Positions 1 to 6,401 are shown, numbered from the stretch's first letter. The stretch is DNA of 7,210 nt from Acidobacteriota bacterium (GCA_003231035.1 QIHU01000239.1:1-7210); one strand, 5' to 3'. Numbers and translations are program-made. Notes: generated by a model not told the origin, from the letters alone.

Positions 1-149
1 CCCTCCATGCCTCCTTCGCCGACCCGGAGTTCTTCCAGCGCGAGGGCGCCGACGCCGCGGTCGTGGCGCATCGGCGCCTCGGCGAACTCGAAGAGGAGCT
101 CGTAACCGCCTATGCCCGTTGGGAAGAGCTCGATTCGCGCGCCGGCTGA
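1..149 (+). CDS. ABC-F family ATPase, C-terminal end (partial)
   Basis: Only the last 48 codons are present, read from position 3 to a TGA at 147-149; the gene starts outside the window. The peptide begins LHASFADPEFFQREG and ends in a helix containing LEEELVTAYARWEELDSRAG. The pattern of a short helix, ADPxFFQ, then a charged helix closing on AYARWEEL is typical of the C-terminal end of ABC-F proteins of the Uup/EttA type. These are soluble tandem ATPases that act on the ribosome and do not transport anything. The ATPase domains are not visible, so the subfamily cannot be fixed. It converges on gap with a hairpin between them. The family call rests on motif memory of the tail only. Confidence 0.8.
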   Translation, partial: LHASFADPEFFQREGADAAVVAHRRLGELEEELVTAYARWEELDSRAG

Positions 150-159
150 AAATGCCGCA

Positions 160-172
160 ACCCTCGAAGGGT
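160..172. other. Small inverted repeat after the ABC-F stop
   Basis: ACCCT-CGA-AGGGT forms a 5-bp stem with a 3-nt loop, 10 bp past the ABC-F stop codon. It is short and has no T run. It may help form the 3' end of the ABC-F transcript or may be chance. Confidence 0.25.
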
Positions 173-227
173 AGGGTCGAATCTGAACGATGCATCGGGG
201 GCATCCCTGCCCTCCGAATCCGCCGTT

Positions 228-250
228 CCTCACCCCGCCACGGGGTGAGG
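228..250. terminator. Perfect hairpin between convergent genes, possible bidirectional terminator
   Basis: The arm CCTCACCCCG (228-237), loop CCA (238-240) and arm CGGGGTGAGG (241-250) form a perfect 10-bp stem. It lies 4 bp past the gap stop codon and 78 bp past the ABC-F stop, so it could end both transcripts. There is no run of T on either side, so it is not a textbook intrinsic terminator. It may work as a 3'-end stabiliser or with Rho. Confidence 0.6.
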
Positions 251-254
251 AAGC

Positions 255-1268
255 TCAGACTCCGGCATCGGCGATGAGCTGGGCGAAATCGGCCAGTCGG
301 GACGAGTAGCCCCACTCGTTGTCGTACCAAGAGAGAACCTTGGCCATCCGGTCGCCGAGAACCATGGTGCTTTCGGCGTCGATGATCGAAGAGTGAGGAT
401 CGCCGAGGATGTCGCTCGAAACCAGCGCCTCGCCGGTAACCCGCAGGATTCCCTTGAGCGGCGCTTTGCTCGCCGCTTCGCTGAGCGCCGCGTTGACCGA
501 CTCGACGGTGACATCCTGTTGCAGGGTGGCGACGATGTCAGTAATCGAACCGTCGGGGACGGGCACGCGCAGAGCGAGGCCGTCCATCTTCCCGGCCAGC
601 TCGGGATAGACCACGGCGGCAGCCTGCGCCGCGCCGGTGGTGGTCGGCACGATCGACATCGCCGCGGCACGGCCCCGCCGACGTTTGCGGGTCGGCCGGT
701 CGGTCAGCGACTGGCTGGAGGTGTAGGAATGAACGGTGGTGATCATCAGGTGATCCACGCCGAAGGCTTCGTTGAGCACTTTGGCCACCGGCGCCAAACA
801 GTTGGTGGTACACGAGGCCATCGACACCACCCGGTGCTTCTCCGGGTCGTAGCTCTGGTCATTGACCCCGAGGACGAACATGCCGTCCGCGTCCGGCGAA
901 GGGGCCGAGATGATGACCCGTTTGGCGCCACCCTCAAGGTGCAGCGCGGCTCGCTCACGGGCGCGGAAGGCACCGGTGCTTTCGATCACCACCTCCGCGC
1001 CGAGATCTCCCCAGGGCAGCGCCGAGGGATCCTTCTCGGCAAAGAAGGGAATCTCTCGATCTCCCACCCGCAAGTTCTTGCCGTTCTCAGAGACCTTCTT
1101 GGCGTACCAGCCGTGTACCGAGTCGTACTTGAGCAGGTAGGCCAGGTCGTCGAGCGAGGCCAGATCGTTGACCGCCACCACCTGCACGCCGGGCCGCTCC
1201 AGGAGATTCTTGAAGACACAGCGCCCAATGCGCCCGAAACCGTTGATACCAATGCGGATGTCCGCCAT
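255..1268 (-). CDS. gap: Type I glyceraldehyde-3-phosphate dehydrogenase
   Basis: A cytoplasmic glycolytic enzyme that oxidises glyceraldehyde 3-phosphate to 1,3-bisphosphoglycerate with NAD(P). The 337-aa length is normal. Visible motifs: Rossmann loop GINGFGRIGR (7-16), VNDL with Asp35 (the Asp that selects NAD in the Bacillus enzyme), LLKYDSVHG, catalytic Cys153 in ASCTTNC, His180 in TTVHSYT, VPTTTGAA, RVPVPDGS and SWYDNEWGYSSR. The start at 1268 is chosen because AAGGAG lies 7 nt upstream and MADIRIGINGFGRIGR is the usual N-terminus; the frame stays open 38 codons further upstream but that extension has no family counterpart. Odd: the S-loop reads SSQSLTDRPTRKRRRGRAAA, where most bacterial enzymes have a DxPHKDLRRARAA-like stretch. 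An Arg replaces the usual Leu at the Bacillus 187 position and the loop is very basic. Coenzyme preference is therefore uncertain. Confidence 0.97.
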   Translation of the reverse strand: MADIRIGINGFGRIGRCVFKNLLERPGVQVVAVNDLASLDDLAYLLKYDSVHGWYAKKVSENGKNLRVGDREIPFFAEKDPSALPWGDLGAEVVIESTGAFRARERAALHLEGGAKRVIISAPSPDADGMFVLGVNDQSYDPEKHRVVSMASCTTNCLAPVAKVLNEAFGVDHLMITTVHSYTSSQSLTDRPTRKRRRGRAAAMSIVPTTTGAAQAAAVVYPELAGKMDGLALRVPVPDGSITDIVATLQQDVTVESVNAALSEAASKAPLKGILRVTGEALVSSDILGDPHSSIIDAESTMVLGDRMAKVLSWYDNEWGYSSRLADFAQLIADAGV

Positions 1269-1275
1269 GAGAAGG

Positions 1276-1281
1276 CTCCTT
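1276..1281 (-). promoter_or_regulatory. Ribosome binding site of gap
   Basis: The minus strand reads AAGGAG, then 7 nt, then ATG at 1268. It is the strongest Shine-Dalgarno site in the window for a conserved gene and decides the gap start. It contrasts with the regulator, kinase and lipoprotein genes, which have no clear site. Confidence 0.8.
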
Positions 1282-1371
1282 AATGTGTGATCGAAATTGA
1301 AGAGCGCCATCACCCGTGGGACCGGCCTGCCCGCCAACGGCGGCCTCCCCGACGGTGCGCTGGAGAGGCAG

Positions 1372-1385
1372 AGTTTACCCAAACT
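1372..1385. promoter_or_regulatory. Inverted repeat in the gap leader region, possible operator
   Basis: AGTTT-ACCC-AAACT on the plus strand is a perfect 5-bp dyad with a 4-nt spacer, about 104 bp upstream of the gap start and inside the 158-bp gap between the lipoprotein gene and gap. On the minus strand it overlaps a weak -10-like TAAACT, but no good -35 pairs with it. It is AT-rich against a GC-rich background. A regulator site for gap is possible; chance cannot be excluded. Confidence 0.25.
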
Positions 1386-1426
1386 TAACGAGGATGCCGC
1401 TGTGTTGAATTGGAGAGGCTTGCCGC

Positions 1427-2020
1427 TCAGGGCGGACCGGCGAGATCTAGCCTCTTGATCCCCTCCAGCTCGGTACTCAGTGCCCGCACCTGCCGAGTGC
1501 TTGCGTTCAACCGCTGGATCAAGGTCCGCAACTCTTCGTCGCGAGCCTCGAGCTGGCGGTAGAGGGTCGTGGTGAGCCCTTGGGTTTCGGCGGCGGAAGA
1601 GTTTGCGAGATCGAGATAGCCCCGCAAACGGGAGATCTGAACTTCCAGTTCTTCGATCCGTTGCCGTTCCTCATCCACCAAAAACTGCAAGCGGCGGCCC
1701 CGTTCGACCCAACCGACCAGCGTCTCGGCGCGCAGGCTGAAAACGCTCTCGGGAAATTCGCCGCGCAACTGTGCGAAGAGATCCCGCGCCCGTTGCAAAT
1801 CGTAGACCGGACTGTGCCGGATGGCATGCGCAAAGGCCAAGCGATAGAGCACCCGGTCGCGATGGCGCACCGGTTTGTCCCCGGCCAGCTGCCGCGCGTA
1901 CTCTTGTGCCGCCTCGCCGTAGGCTCCCTGTTCGAAATAGCGATCACCCGGTGTCGCCAGTGACAGGCAGGCCCCCAGGGCGAGAATTGAGGCCATCAAC
2001 GGCCAGGACGATCTCTTCAT
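1427..2020 (-). CDS. QseG/YfhG-like coiled-coil lipoprotein next to the two-component system
   Basis: A 197-aa predicted envelope lipoprotein. The signal peptide has a basic start (MKRSS), a hydrophobic core and a lipobox LGAC with Cys18 as the lipidated residue. Residues 25-95 look like one or two TPR-type helix pairs (GDRYFEQGAYGEAAQEYARQ, then a BamD-like stretch ending in EFPES). Residues 108-190 are strongly charged heptad-like helix, broken around 137-148. The segment RLQFLVDEERQRIEELE resembles the coiled-coil start of E. coli QseG, the lipoprotein encoded between glrK and glrR, as I recall it. The gene starts 12 bp after the kinase stop with no clear Shine-Dalgarno site, so it is probably translationally coupled. 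Its likely role, inferred from context, is to link the outer membrane or periplasm to the kinase. M9 is an alternative start but would remove the basic n-region. Confidence 0.75.
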   Translation of the reverse strand: MKRSSWPLMASILALGACLSLATPGDRYFEQGAYGEAAQEYARQLAGDKPVRHRDRVLYRLAFAHAIRHSPVYDLQRARDLFAQLRGEFPESVFSLRAETLVGWVERGRRLQFLVDEERQRIEELEVQISRLRGYLDLANSSAAETQGLTTTLYRQLEARDEELRTLIQRLNASTRQVRALSTELEGIKRLDLAGPP

Positions 2021-2032
2021 GGACGGATGATC

Positions 2033-3646
2033 TTACAGCGCCGCGCGGGAGGAGCGGTCCTCACCCGCGCCAGCGGCCCGGCGTAGGGCGGGAGCGGGGC
2101 CGGGGAGCAGCAAGTGGAAGCAACTCCCTCCACCCTCCCGGTCGGTGACCCACAGGGCGCCACCGTGGGCCTCGACGATCTCGCCACAAATGGCCAGGCC
2201 GAGACCCACCCCGCCGGTCCCGATCCGGGCGGTGTTGCTGGCCTGGTGGAATTTCTGAAAGATGGCCTCTTTTTCGCCATCGGGAACCCCGGGACCTTCG
2301 TCCTTGACGGTAATGTAGACGAAGCCGAGCCCGCGCGCGGCGGAGCGCAAGCGCGGTTTCAGCCTCTCTGGGAGGGTGGCCGGAGCGTGGTCGGCCGACT
2401 CGATACCGGCCGTCACCGTGCCCCCGCGAGGTGAGAATTTGACCGCGTTTTCGATCAGATTTTCCAGTACTTGGAGGGTGCGATCCCGATCGCAGGCGGC
2501 AATGATGATGAGCTGGTTTGCCGGCGGCCCGAGTTTCAGATCCACCTCTTTCTCACCCGCTCGGCGAGCCACGGAGGCGACCACGAAGCGCAGCAGTTCC
2601 ACTACATCTTCGGCCTTGAAATCGAGGGTCATCCCGCCAGCTTCGAGACTCGACAGGTCGAGCAGGTTGGAAATCATCGCCGACAGCCGCCGGCCACCGT
2701 CCAAGTTCAACTCGATCAGGCGGCGCTGCTTGGGGTTGAGTAGACCCGGAATCTCATCGGCCAGTAGCTGATTGGTCTCCTGCATGGTGACCAGAGGACT
2801 CTTCAACTCGTGGGAGACGTGGGCCACGAAATCCTTCTTCATCTGGTCCAGCTGGCCGAGCTTTTCGACCATGCGGTTGAAGGAGCTGGCGAGATAAGCA
2901 AACTCATCCTGCCGCCGCTCGTCAAAGCGAAAATCGAAGTGGCCAGAGGCGATCTCCTGGGTCCCTAGAGCCATCCGCTTGAGGGGAACATTGATCGATC
3001 TGACAGTGAGAAACACCACCACCAAGGAGAGCGCCAGGGCCAGGCCGATACCCCATTTGGACAGTTCGGTCACCCGCTGGCTCGAAGCCCAGGAAGCCTC
3101 GAGCTGCTGGCGCATCGAGCCATCGATGGCATCGGACAGCGCCAAGCACTGCCGGGACAACCCGTCCACCCCAGGGGACCAGAGGCGGGTCAGATCCACC
3201 TCTTGCGCGGTGGCCGCGGTGGCGCCGAACCGGTACCAGGCCGGGTCGTAACGCAGGCGAGTCCAATCGCGGCTAATAGCGCTGAGCAAGGCCCGCTCGC
3301 GGCGGTAGTCCACCACCGGGTTGCCGTCCGCCCCTTCGACCCACGAGCTATCCACCAAGCTCTCGAGCTTCTCCAAAAGTTCTTCGAATTGGGCCGCTTG
3401 CACGTCGCTTCGTTGCAGGTAGGCTTCCGGGTCCGAGACCACGCCGGCCCGGCTGCGGTAGAACTCGTATCGATCGAGGGAACGCAGCTGTTGCAGTACC
3501 AGGCGCGACGCGGCCAGTTGTTTGGTCGACAGCCCGTTGTTACCGCGCACTAGCGCCCGGTACAGCGACAACTGGTACAGCAGCACCCCGGCGAGCAATG
3601 CCACGAGGAGCGCCGAGCCGCTGGCCACTTTGCTGACGACGCGCAT
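2033..3646 (-). CDS. GlrK-like membrane sensor histidine kinase
   Basis: A 537-aa inner-membrane kinase. Order: TM1 about 10-28; periplasmic sensor about 29-195, mostly helical, with LDRYEFYR and DPEAYLQ as in GlrK-type four-helix sensors; TM2 about 198-216; HAMP about 217-265; HisKA with phospho-acceptor His279 in FVAHVSHELKSP; ATPase domain with N-box ENLIENAVKF (395-404), G1 DEGPGVP (449-455), F-box FQKFHQ and G2 GTGGVGLGL (476-484). All catalytic motifs look intact. HisKA continues into LLADEIPGLLNPKQ, close to GlrK (LLADQVVGPLTPEQ, from memory). An extra stretch of about 25 residues (417-441) separates the N-box strand from G1. It starts 44 bp after the regulator stop and ends 12 bp before the lipoprotein gene, so it forms an operon with both. 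No good Shine-Dalgarno site precedes the ATG. It should phosphorylate the adjacent regulator. Confidence 0.93.
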   Translation of the reverse strand: MRVVSKVASGSALLVALLAGVLLYQLSLYRALVRGNNGLSTKQLAASRLVLQQLRSLDRYEFYRSRAGVVSDPEAYLQRSDVQAAQFEELLEKLESLVDSSWVEGADGNPVVDYRRERALLSAISRDWTRLRYDPAWYRFGATAATAQEVDLTRLWSPGVDGLSRQCLALSDAIDGSMRQQLEASWASSQRVTELSKWGIGLALALSLVVVFLTVRSINVPLKRMALGTQEIASGHFDFRFDERRQDEFAYLASSFNRMVEKLGQLDQMKKDFVAHVSHELKSPLVTMQETNQLLADEIPGLLNPKQRRLIELNLDGGRRLSAMISNLLDLSSLEAGGMTLDFKAEDVVELLRFVVASVARRAGEKEVDLKLGPPANQLIIIAACDRDRTLQVLENLIENAVKFSPRGGTVTAGIESADHAPATLPERLKPRLRSAARGLGFVYITVKDEGPGVPDGEKEAIFQKFHQASNTARIGTGGVGLGLAICGEIVEAHGGALWVTDREGGGSCFHLLLPGPAPALRRAAGAGEDRSSRAAL

Positions 3647-3664
3647 GGGCCCCCGTGCCGATCA

Positions 3665-3679
3665 GCCCGCGGCGCGGGC
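3665..3679. other. GC hairpin between regulator and kinase genes
   Basis: GCCCGC-GGC-GCGGGC makes a 6-bp all-GC stem with a 3-nt loop inside the 44-bp regulator-kinase spacer, 18 bp before the kinase start. No T run follows it in the reading direction, so termination is unlikely. It could stabilise the upstream message or lower kinase translation. Confidence 0.35.
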
Positions 3680-3690
3680 CACCGACCGCC

Positions 3691-5085
3691 TCATGAGAGC
3701 GCCCGAACGCCGTATGATTTGAGCTTGTTGCGGATGGTCTTGGCGTCGAGACCCAACTGGCGAGCCGCCTCCGCCTTGTTGTTGCCGACCTGTTCCAAGG
3801 TCTTCAAGAGGAGGATTTTCTCGGCCTCGGCGGCGCTAACCCCGGCGGGCAAGACGATGCTGGTTCGCGCCGAGCCGTCCGGTCGGCGCACGTAGGGCGG
3901 CAGGTGCACCGCCTCCAACCAACCCCGTTCGGCCAGAATCACTCCACGCTCGATGACGTTGCGCAGCTCGCGGACGTTGCCGGGCCAGGGGTAGTTCATA
4001 AGCAGTGCCGCCGCCTCCCCGCTGGCCCCCTCCACCTCGCCACCATGTTTGGTGTTGAACAGGTCGATAAAGTGGCGCATCAAGAGTTCGACATCTCCCT
4101 CGCGTTGGCGCAGCGGTGGCATATGGATGGTGAAGACGTTGAGCCGGTAGAAGAGATCTCGCCGCAAGACACCGGTACGCACCGCCTCATCGGGCGAGCG
4201 ATTGGTGGCCGCCATCACCCGCACATCGAAGGGAATCTGGCGACGACCGCCGAGCCGACGAACCGAGCTCTCTTCGAGAATGCGCAATAGTTTGGGCTGA
4301 AGCTGCGCCGGCATTTCCCCTATCTCATCGAGGAACAGAGTGCCCTTGTCCGCCTGCTCAAAGCAGCCCGGACGCGAACTCAAAGCACCGGTAAACGAGC
4401 CCCGCTCGTGGCCAAAGATCTCACTCTCGATCAGCCCCTCGGGAATGGCCGCGCTGTTGACCGCGACGAAGGGGCCGGCGGCGCGGTTGCCCATCGCGTG
4501 AATGGTTTGCGCCACCACCTCTTTGCCGGTGCCACTCTCCCCGGTGATGATCACCGACGCCTCGTTGGTAGCCAGCGTGCGCACCAGCTTGAAGAGGGCG
4601 CGCATTGGCTTGCTGAGACCGACGATGGGCCCCAGACCTCCCCCCTCTTTGAGCTTGGAGCTAAGCCGCGCCATCTCGCCGCGCCGCGCCACCATCTCGC
4701 GTAGCGACCACAGGGTCGCCTTGAGCTTCGAGTAATCGAGCGGTTTGGTGAGGAAGTCCTGGGCCCCCTCCTTCATCGCCTCCACCGCGGTGTCGATACT
4801 GCCGTAAGCGGTCATCAGGAGGACGGGACGATCGGAATTGCCCGCCTTCAAACAGCGCAGCAGATCGAGCCCTCCCATTTCCGGCAAAACGACATCGGAG
4901 AGGACGACGTCAGGGTCGAGTTTCTCCGCCAAGAGACTCGCCTCTTCTCCCGTCGCCGCCAACGAGACCTCGAAGCCCCACTTCTGGAGGCGCATCTCAA
5001 GCACTTCGCGGATCGCCGCTTCGTCATCGACGACCAAGACGGTGGGCTTAGTCCCAGACGAACGCGCGCCTCTAGATATCGACAT
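3691..5085 (-). CDS. NtrC-family sigma-54-dependent response regulator, GlrR-like
   Basis: A 464-aa cytoplasmic activator of sigma-54 RNA polymerase. Receiver domain 15-130: acidic pair D20-D21, phospho-acceptor Asp64 in VVLSDVVLPEMGG, Thr92 in MTAYGS, Lys114 in LTKPLD. AAA+ domain about 152-385: Walker A GESGTGKE (182-189), sigma-54 loop GSFTGA (229-234, a known variant of GAFTGA), Walker B LFLDEIGE (250-257), WPGNVRELRN. Fis-type helix-turn-helix 435-460 (NNKAEAARQLGLDAKTIRNK). The frame stays open to 5226, but the start at 5085 fits best: VLVVDDE then begins at residue 16, the gene no longer overlaps its neighbour, and a promoter ends 7 nt before the ATG. M at 5160 is the alternative. It heads the regulator-kinase-lipoprotein operon. 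The regulated promoters cannot be told from the protein. Confidence 0.95.
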   Translation of the reverse strand: MSISRGARSSGTKPTVLVVDDEAAIREVLEMRLQKWGFEVSLAATGEEASLLAEKLDPDVVLSDVVLPEMGGLDLLRCLKAGNSDRPVLLMTAYGSIDTAVEAMKEGAQDFLTKPLDYSKLKATLWSLREMVARRGEMARLSSKLKEGGGLGPIVGLSKPMRALFKLVRTLATNEASVIITGESGTGKEVVAQTIHAMGNRAAGPFVAVNSAAIPEGLIESEIFGHERGSFTGALSSRPGCFEQADKGTLFLDEIGEMPAQLQPKLLRILEESSVRRLGGRRQIPFDVRVMAATNRSPDEAVRTGVLRRDLFYRLNVFTIHMPPLRQREGDVELLMRHFIDLFNTKHGGEVEGASGEAAALLMNYPWPGNVRELRNVIERGVILAERGWLEAVHLPPYVRRPDGSARTSIVLPAGVSAAEAEKILLLKTLEQVGNNKAEAARQLGLDAKTIRNKLKSYGVRALS

Positions 5086-5092
5086 TCGAATT

Positions 5093-5122
5093 ACTCTAGC
5101 AGTGTCGCGCAAAGGGGAGCAA
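5093..5122 (-). promoter_or_regulatory. Sigma-70-type promoter of the regulator operon, predicted near-leaderless
   Basis: On the minus strand: -35 TTGCTC (5122-5117), 18-nt spacer ending in TGC, -10 TAGAGT (5098-5093), then only 7 nt (AATTCGA) to the ATG at 5085. The TG just before the hexamer is an extended -10 element. A start point 7 nt past the hexamer falls on or one base before the ATG, and no Shine-Dalgarno site exists. A leaderless transcript is therefore predicted, and this supports the 5085 start. Confidence 0.55.
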
Positions 5123-5149
5123 AGCCGTCCCTTGCCGGAGACCGTACCT

Positions 5150-6259
5150 TCAATTGACATCAAACCGTGGCTGGCGCGCGGCCCGGCCGAACCTGCTTCC
5201 TCGGCCGATGCCGGCCGCGCGTTCAACGGGGCGCAGCAAGGTCGCCAAGCGCCGGATCAGGTCACTGCCGCCCAACCGGCTTAGGAGCATCACCCCGCGC
5301 CCTGGTTGATCACCGGAGGCCGAGCCCTCGGCCTTGCCGCCATCGAGCGCCACGTCCTCACACAACACCCGTTGTCCGGGCGGGCCGACAAAGAGAAGCC
5401 GGTCCTGCTCGCGCCGCCCCCAGCCATCGCCATCCGGTTCGCCGCGTTCGATCTCGAAGACGCTGTCGGACCAGGCCAAGCCGAGCCAGTGCCGGTAGGC
5501 CGGGCTGAGGGTGTGGCCTCGATCACCGGGGCGCAAGACCCCGGCCTCGGTCATCGAGGCCAGCAGCTCACCCGCGGCCCGTCGGTCGCCGTCGGGAAGC
5601 AAGCGGGCGACCTCGGCCCGCGAGAGCGGCTCGGTCAATGGTTTGCCCTGCTGCTTCCATAACACGGTCACCAGTTCGTAGAGCTGCGGCATCATGCAGA
5701 TCATCTCCATCTGGGCCGGCAGATCAGGACTGGCAAGGTGACGTACCAGGCAGGCCAGGACGTCTTCGAGCCGCGCCGGCTCGCCCACGAAGGCGGTCTC
5801 GCCGTCGCTGAAGCTGGAGACTAGATGGTTGCCGCAGAGGTAAAACTCGCGCATCGTCGGCAGTTGCCCGCTCTCGGAGATGCCAAAACGAAGCCGAGCT
5901 TGGGGCCGTTCGAGGATGGCCAGAGAGCGCTCCAGAACTCCGCCGGTCGTCACCACTCCACGGCCTCCCCGCGTGCGACGGCGGCACAGCAGGTCCCCGC
6001 TGGCGAACAACGAGGCGGCGGCGCGAGTTCGCTGTGCCCGCGATGTTCGAGAAGCTTCCTGGCGCAAGAAGGCGAAGGGAGATTCAGCGCTCGGATTGAT
6101 GTAACCGTTGTCGTTCAGCCACTCCAGGCCAGCGCGCGGCAGGATCCTAGGTTCCACGTCTATCGGATCCAAGTTCCTCAGGCCAGGGTCGACCCTTCGA
6201 TCGTGAAGAAGGTGTGGCTGTTGCGTTGCAGAGGTGGAGGGTGAGGTCCGAGGGATCAT
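5150..6259 (-). CDS. Unrecognised 369-aa protein
   Basis: I do not recognise this family. The start at 6259 has AAGGAA 4 nt upstream (5-nt spacing from AGGA). No signal peptide or convincing membrane helix is visible, so it is probably cytoplasmic. Residues 1-36 are low-complexity and polar and may not belong to the fold; a GTG at codon 35 (VEPRILPRAGLEWL) is a possible internal start. Residues 37-175 look mixed alpha/beta (LERSLAILERPQARLRF, then MREFYLCGNHLVSSFSDGE and VGEPARLEDVLACLVRHL). Residues 190-265 look helical and could form a winged helix (LSRAEVARLLPDGDRRAAGELLASM, broken here as two helices around PDGD). The rest is strand-rich with a basic tail. The first ~110 codons have less G/C at third positions than the neighbours. 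It ends 64 bp before the regulator start in the same direction, the spacer holding the regulator promoter. A loose likeness to EspG-type secretion chaperones was considered but cannot be supported. Confidence 0.7.
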   Translation of the reverse strand: MIPRTSPSTSATQQPHLLHDRRVDPGLRNLDPIDVEPRILPRAGLEWLNDNGYINPSAESPFAFLRQEASRTSRAQRTRAAASLFASGDLLCRRRTRGGRGVVTTGGVLERSLAILERPQARLRFGISESGQLPTMREFYLCGNHLVSSFSDGETAFVGEPARLEDVLACLVRHLASPDLPAQMEMICMMPQLYELVTVLWKQQGKPLTEPLSRAEVARLLPDGDRRAAGELLASMTEAGVLRPGDRGHTLSPAYRHWLGLAWSDSVFEIERGEPDGDGWGRREQDRLLFVGPPGQRVLCEDVALDGGKAEGSASGDQPGRGVMLLSRLGGSDLIRRLATLLRPVERAAGIGRGSRFGRAARQPRFDVN

Positions 6260-6263
6260 CGAG

Positions 6264-6269
6264 TTCCTT
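6264..6269 (-). promoter_or_regulatory. Ribosome binding site of the unrecognised gene
   Basis: The minus strand reads AAGGAA, CTCG, ATG. The AGGA core sits 5 nt from the ATG at 6259. This supports the long start over the internal GTG. Confidence 0.5.
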
Positions 6270-6315
6270 TCCGTCCGCGGCCCGAGAGTGAGCCACCGAT
6301 GCCGTTTGCCAGATC

Positions 6316-6332
6316 ATCAAAGGGAGGTGCCA
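6316..6332 (-). promoter_or_regulatory. Weak sigma-54-like element upstream of the unrecognised gene
   Basis: The minus strand reads TGGCAC-CTCCC-TTTGAT. The -24 half matches the TGGCAC consensus exactly and the -12 half has TT in the right place, but the GC expected at -12 is TG, so the match is incomplete. If real, the transcript would start near 6304, about 45 nt before the ATG at 6259. The neighbouring regulator is a sigma-54 activator, which is the only reason to record it. Confidence 0.2.
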
Positions 6333-6361
6333 TGAAGTTTCACAAGCTCCTCCGTTGCTAG
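6332..6361 (+). CDS. Leader-peptide-like 9-codon ORF
   Basis: The ORF encodes MKFHKLLRC and stops at TAG (6359-6361). GGGAGG (6322-6327) sits 4 nt before the ATG and is the strongest Shine-Dalgarno match on the plus strand here. CTCCTCC inside the ORF (6347-6353) can pair with the GGAGG of the site and could hide it. It lies about 230 bp upstream of the fusion gene. It may be a leader peptide, a broken gene (the frame stays open about 70 codons after the TAG) or chance. No upstream promoter is clear. Confidence 0.25.
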   Translation: MKFHKLLRC

Positions 6362-6401
6362 GGCAAGTCGCGTACCAAGAGCGTCGCAAAGAGTTATCCC
6401 T

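Noticed and set aside
393..1283. 296-aa open frame on the plus strand opposite gap
   Set aside because: It is the mirror of a certain GAPDH gene in GC-rich DNA, has no ribosome binding site and no recognisable domain.
1331..1343. CCGCC-AAC-GGCGG stem in the gap upstream region as a riboswitch or terminator
   Set aside because: Only 5 bp, no T run and no larger structure around it; expected by chance at this GC content.
1269..1382. 38-codon N-terminal extension of gap
   Set aside because: The extension has no GAPDH family counterpart, and AAGGAG sits 7 nt before the ATG at 1268.
5114..5136. AAGGG...CCCTT stem after the unrecognised gene as its terminator
   Set aside because: The stem is only 5 bp with a 12-nt loop, has no T run and overlaps the -35 box of the regulator promoter.
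5086..5226. 47-residue N-terminal extension of the response regulator
   Set aside because: It would overlap the end of the upstream gene and cover a promoter; the receiver domain needs only the 5085 start, and no Shine-Dalgarno site supports 5226 or 5160.
6147..6389. 80-aa open frame on the minus strand overlapping the start of the unrecognised gene, considered as a frameshifted N-terminus
   Set aside because: It begins at TTG, shows no family motif and the overlapping frame has a good ribosome binding site at 6264; no evidence of a true frameshift.
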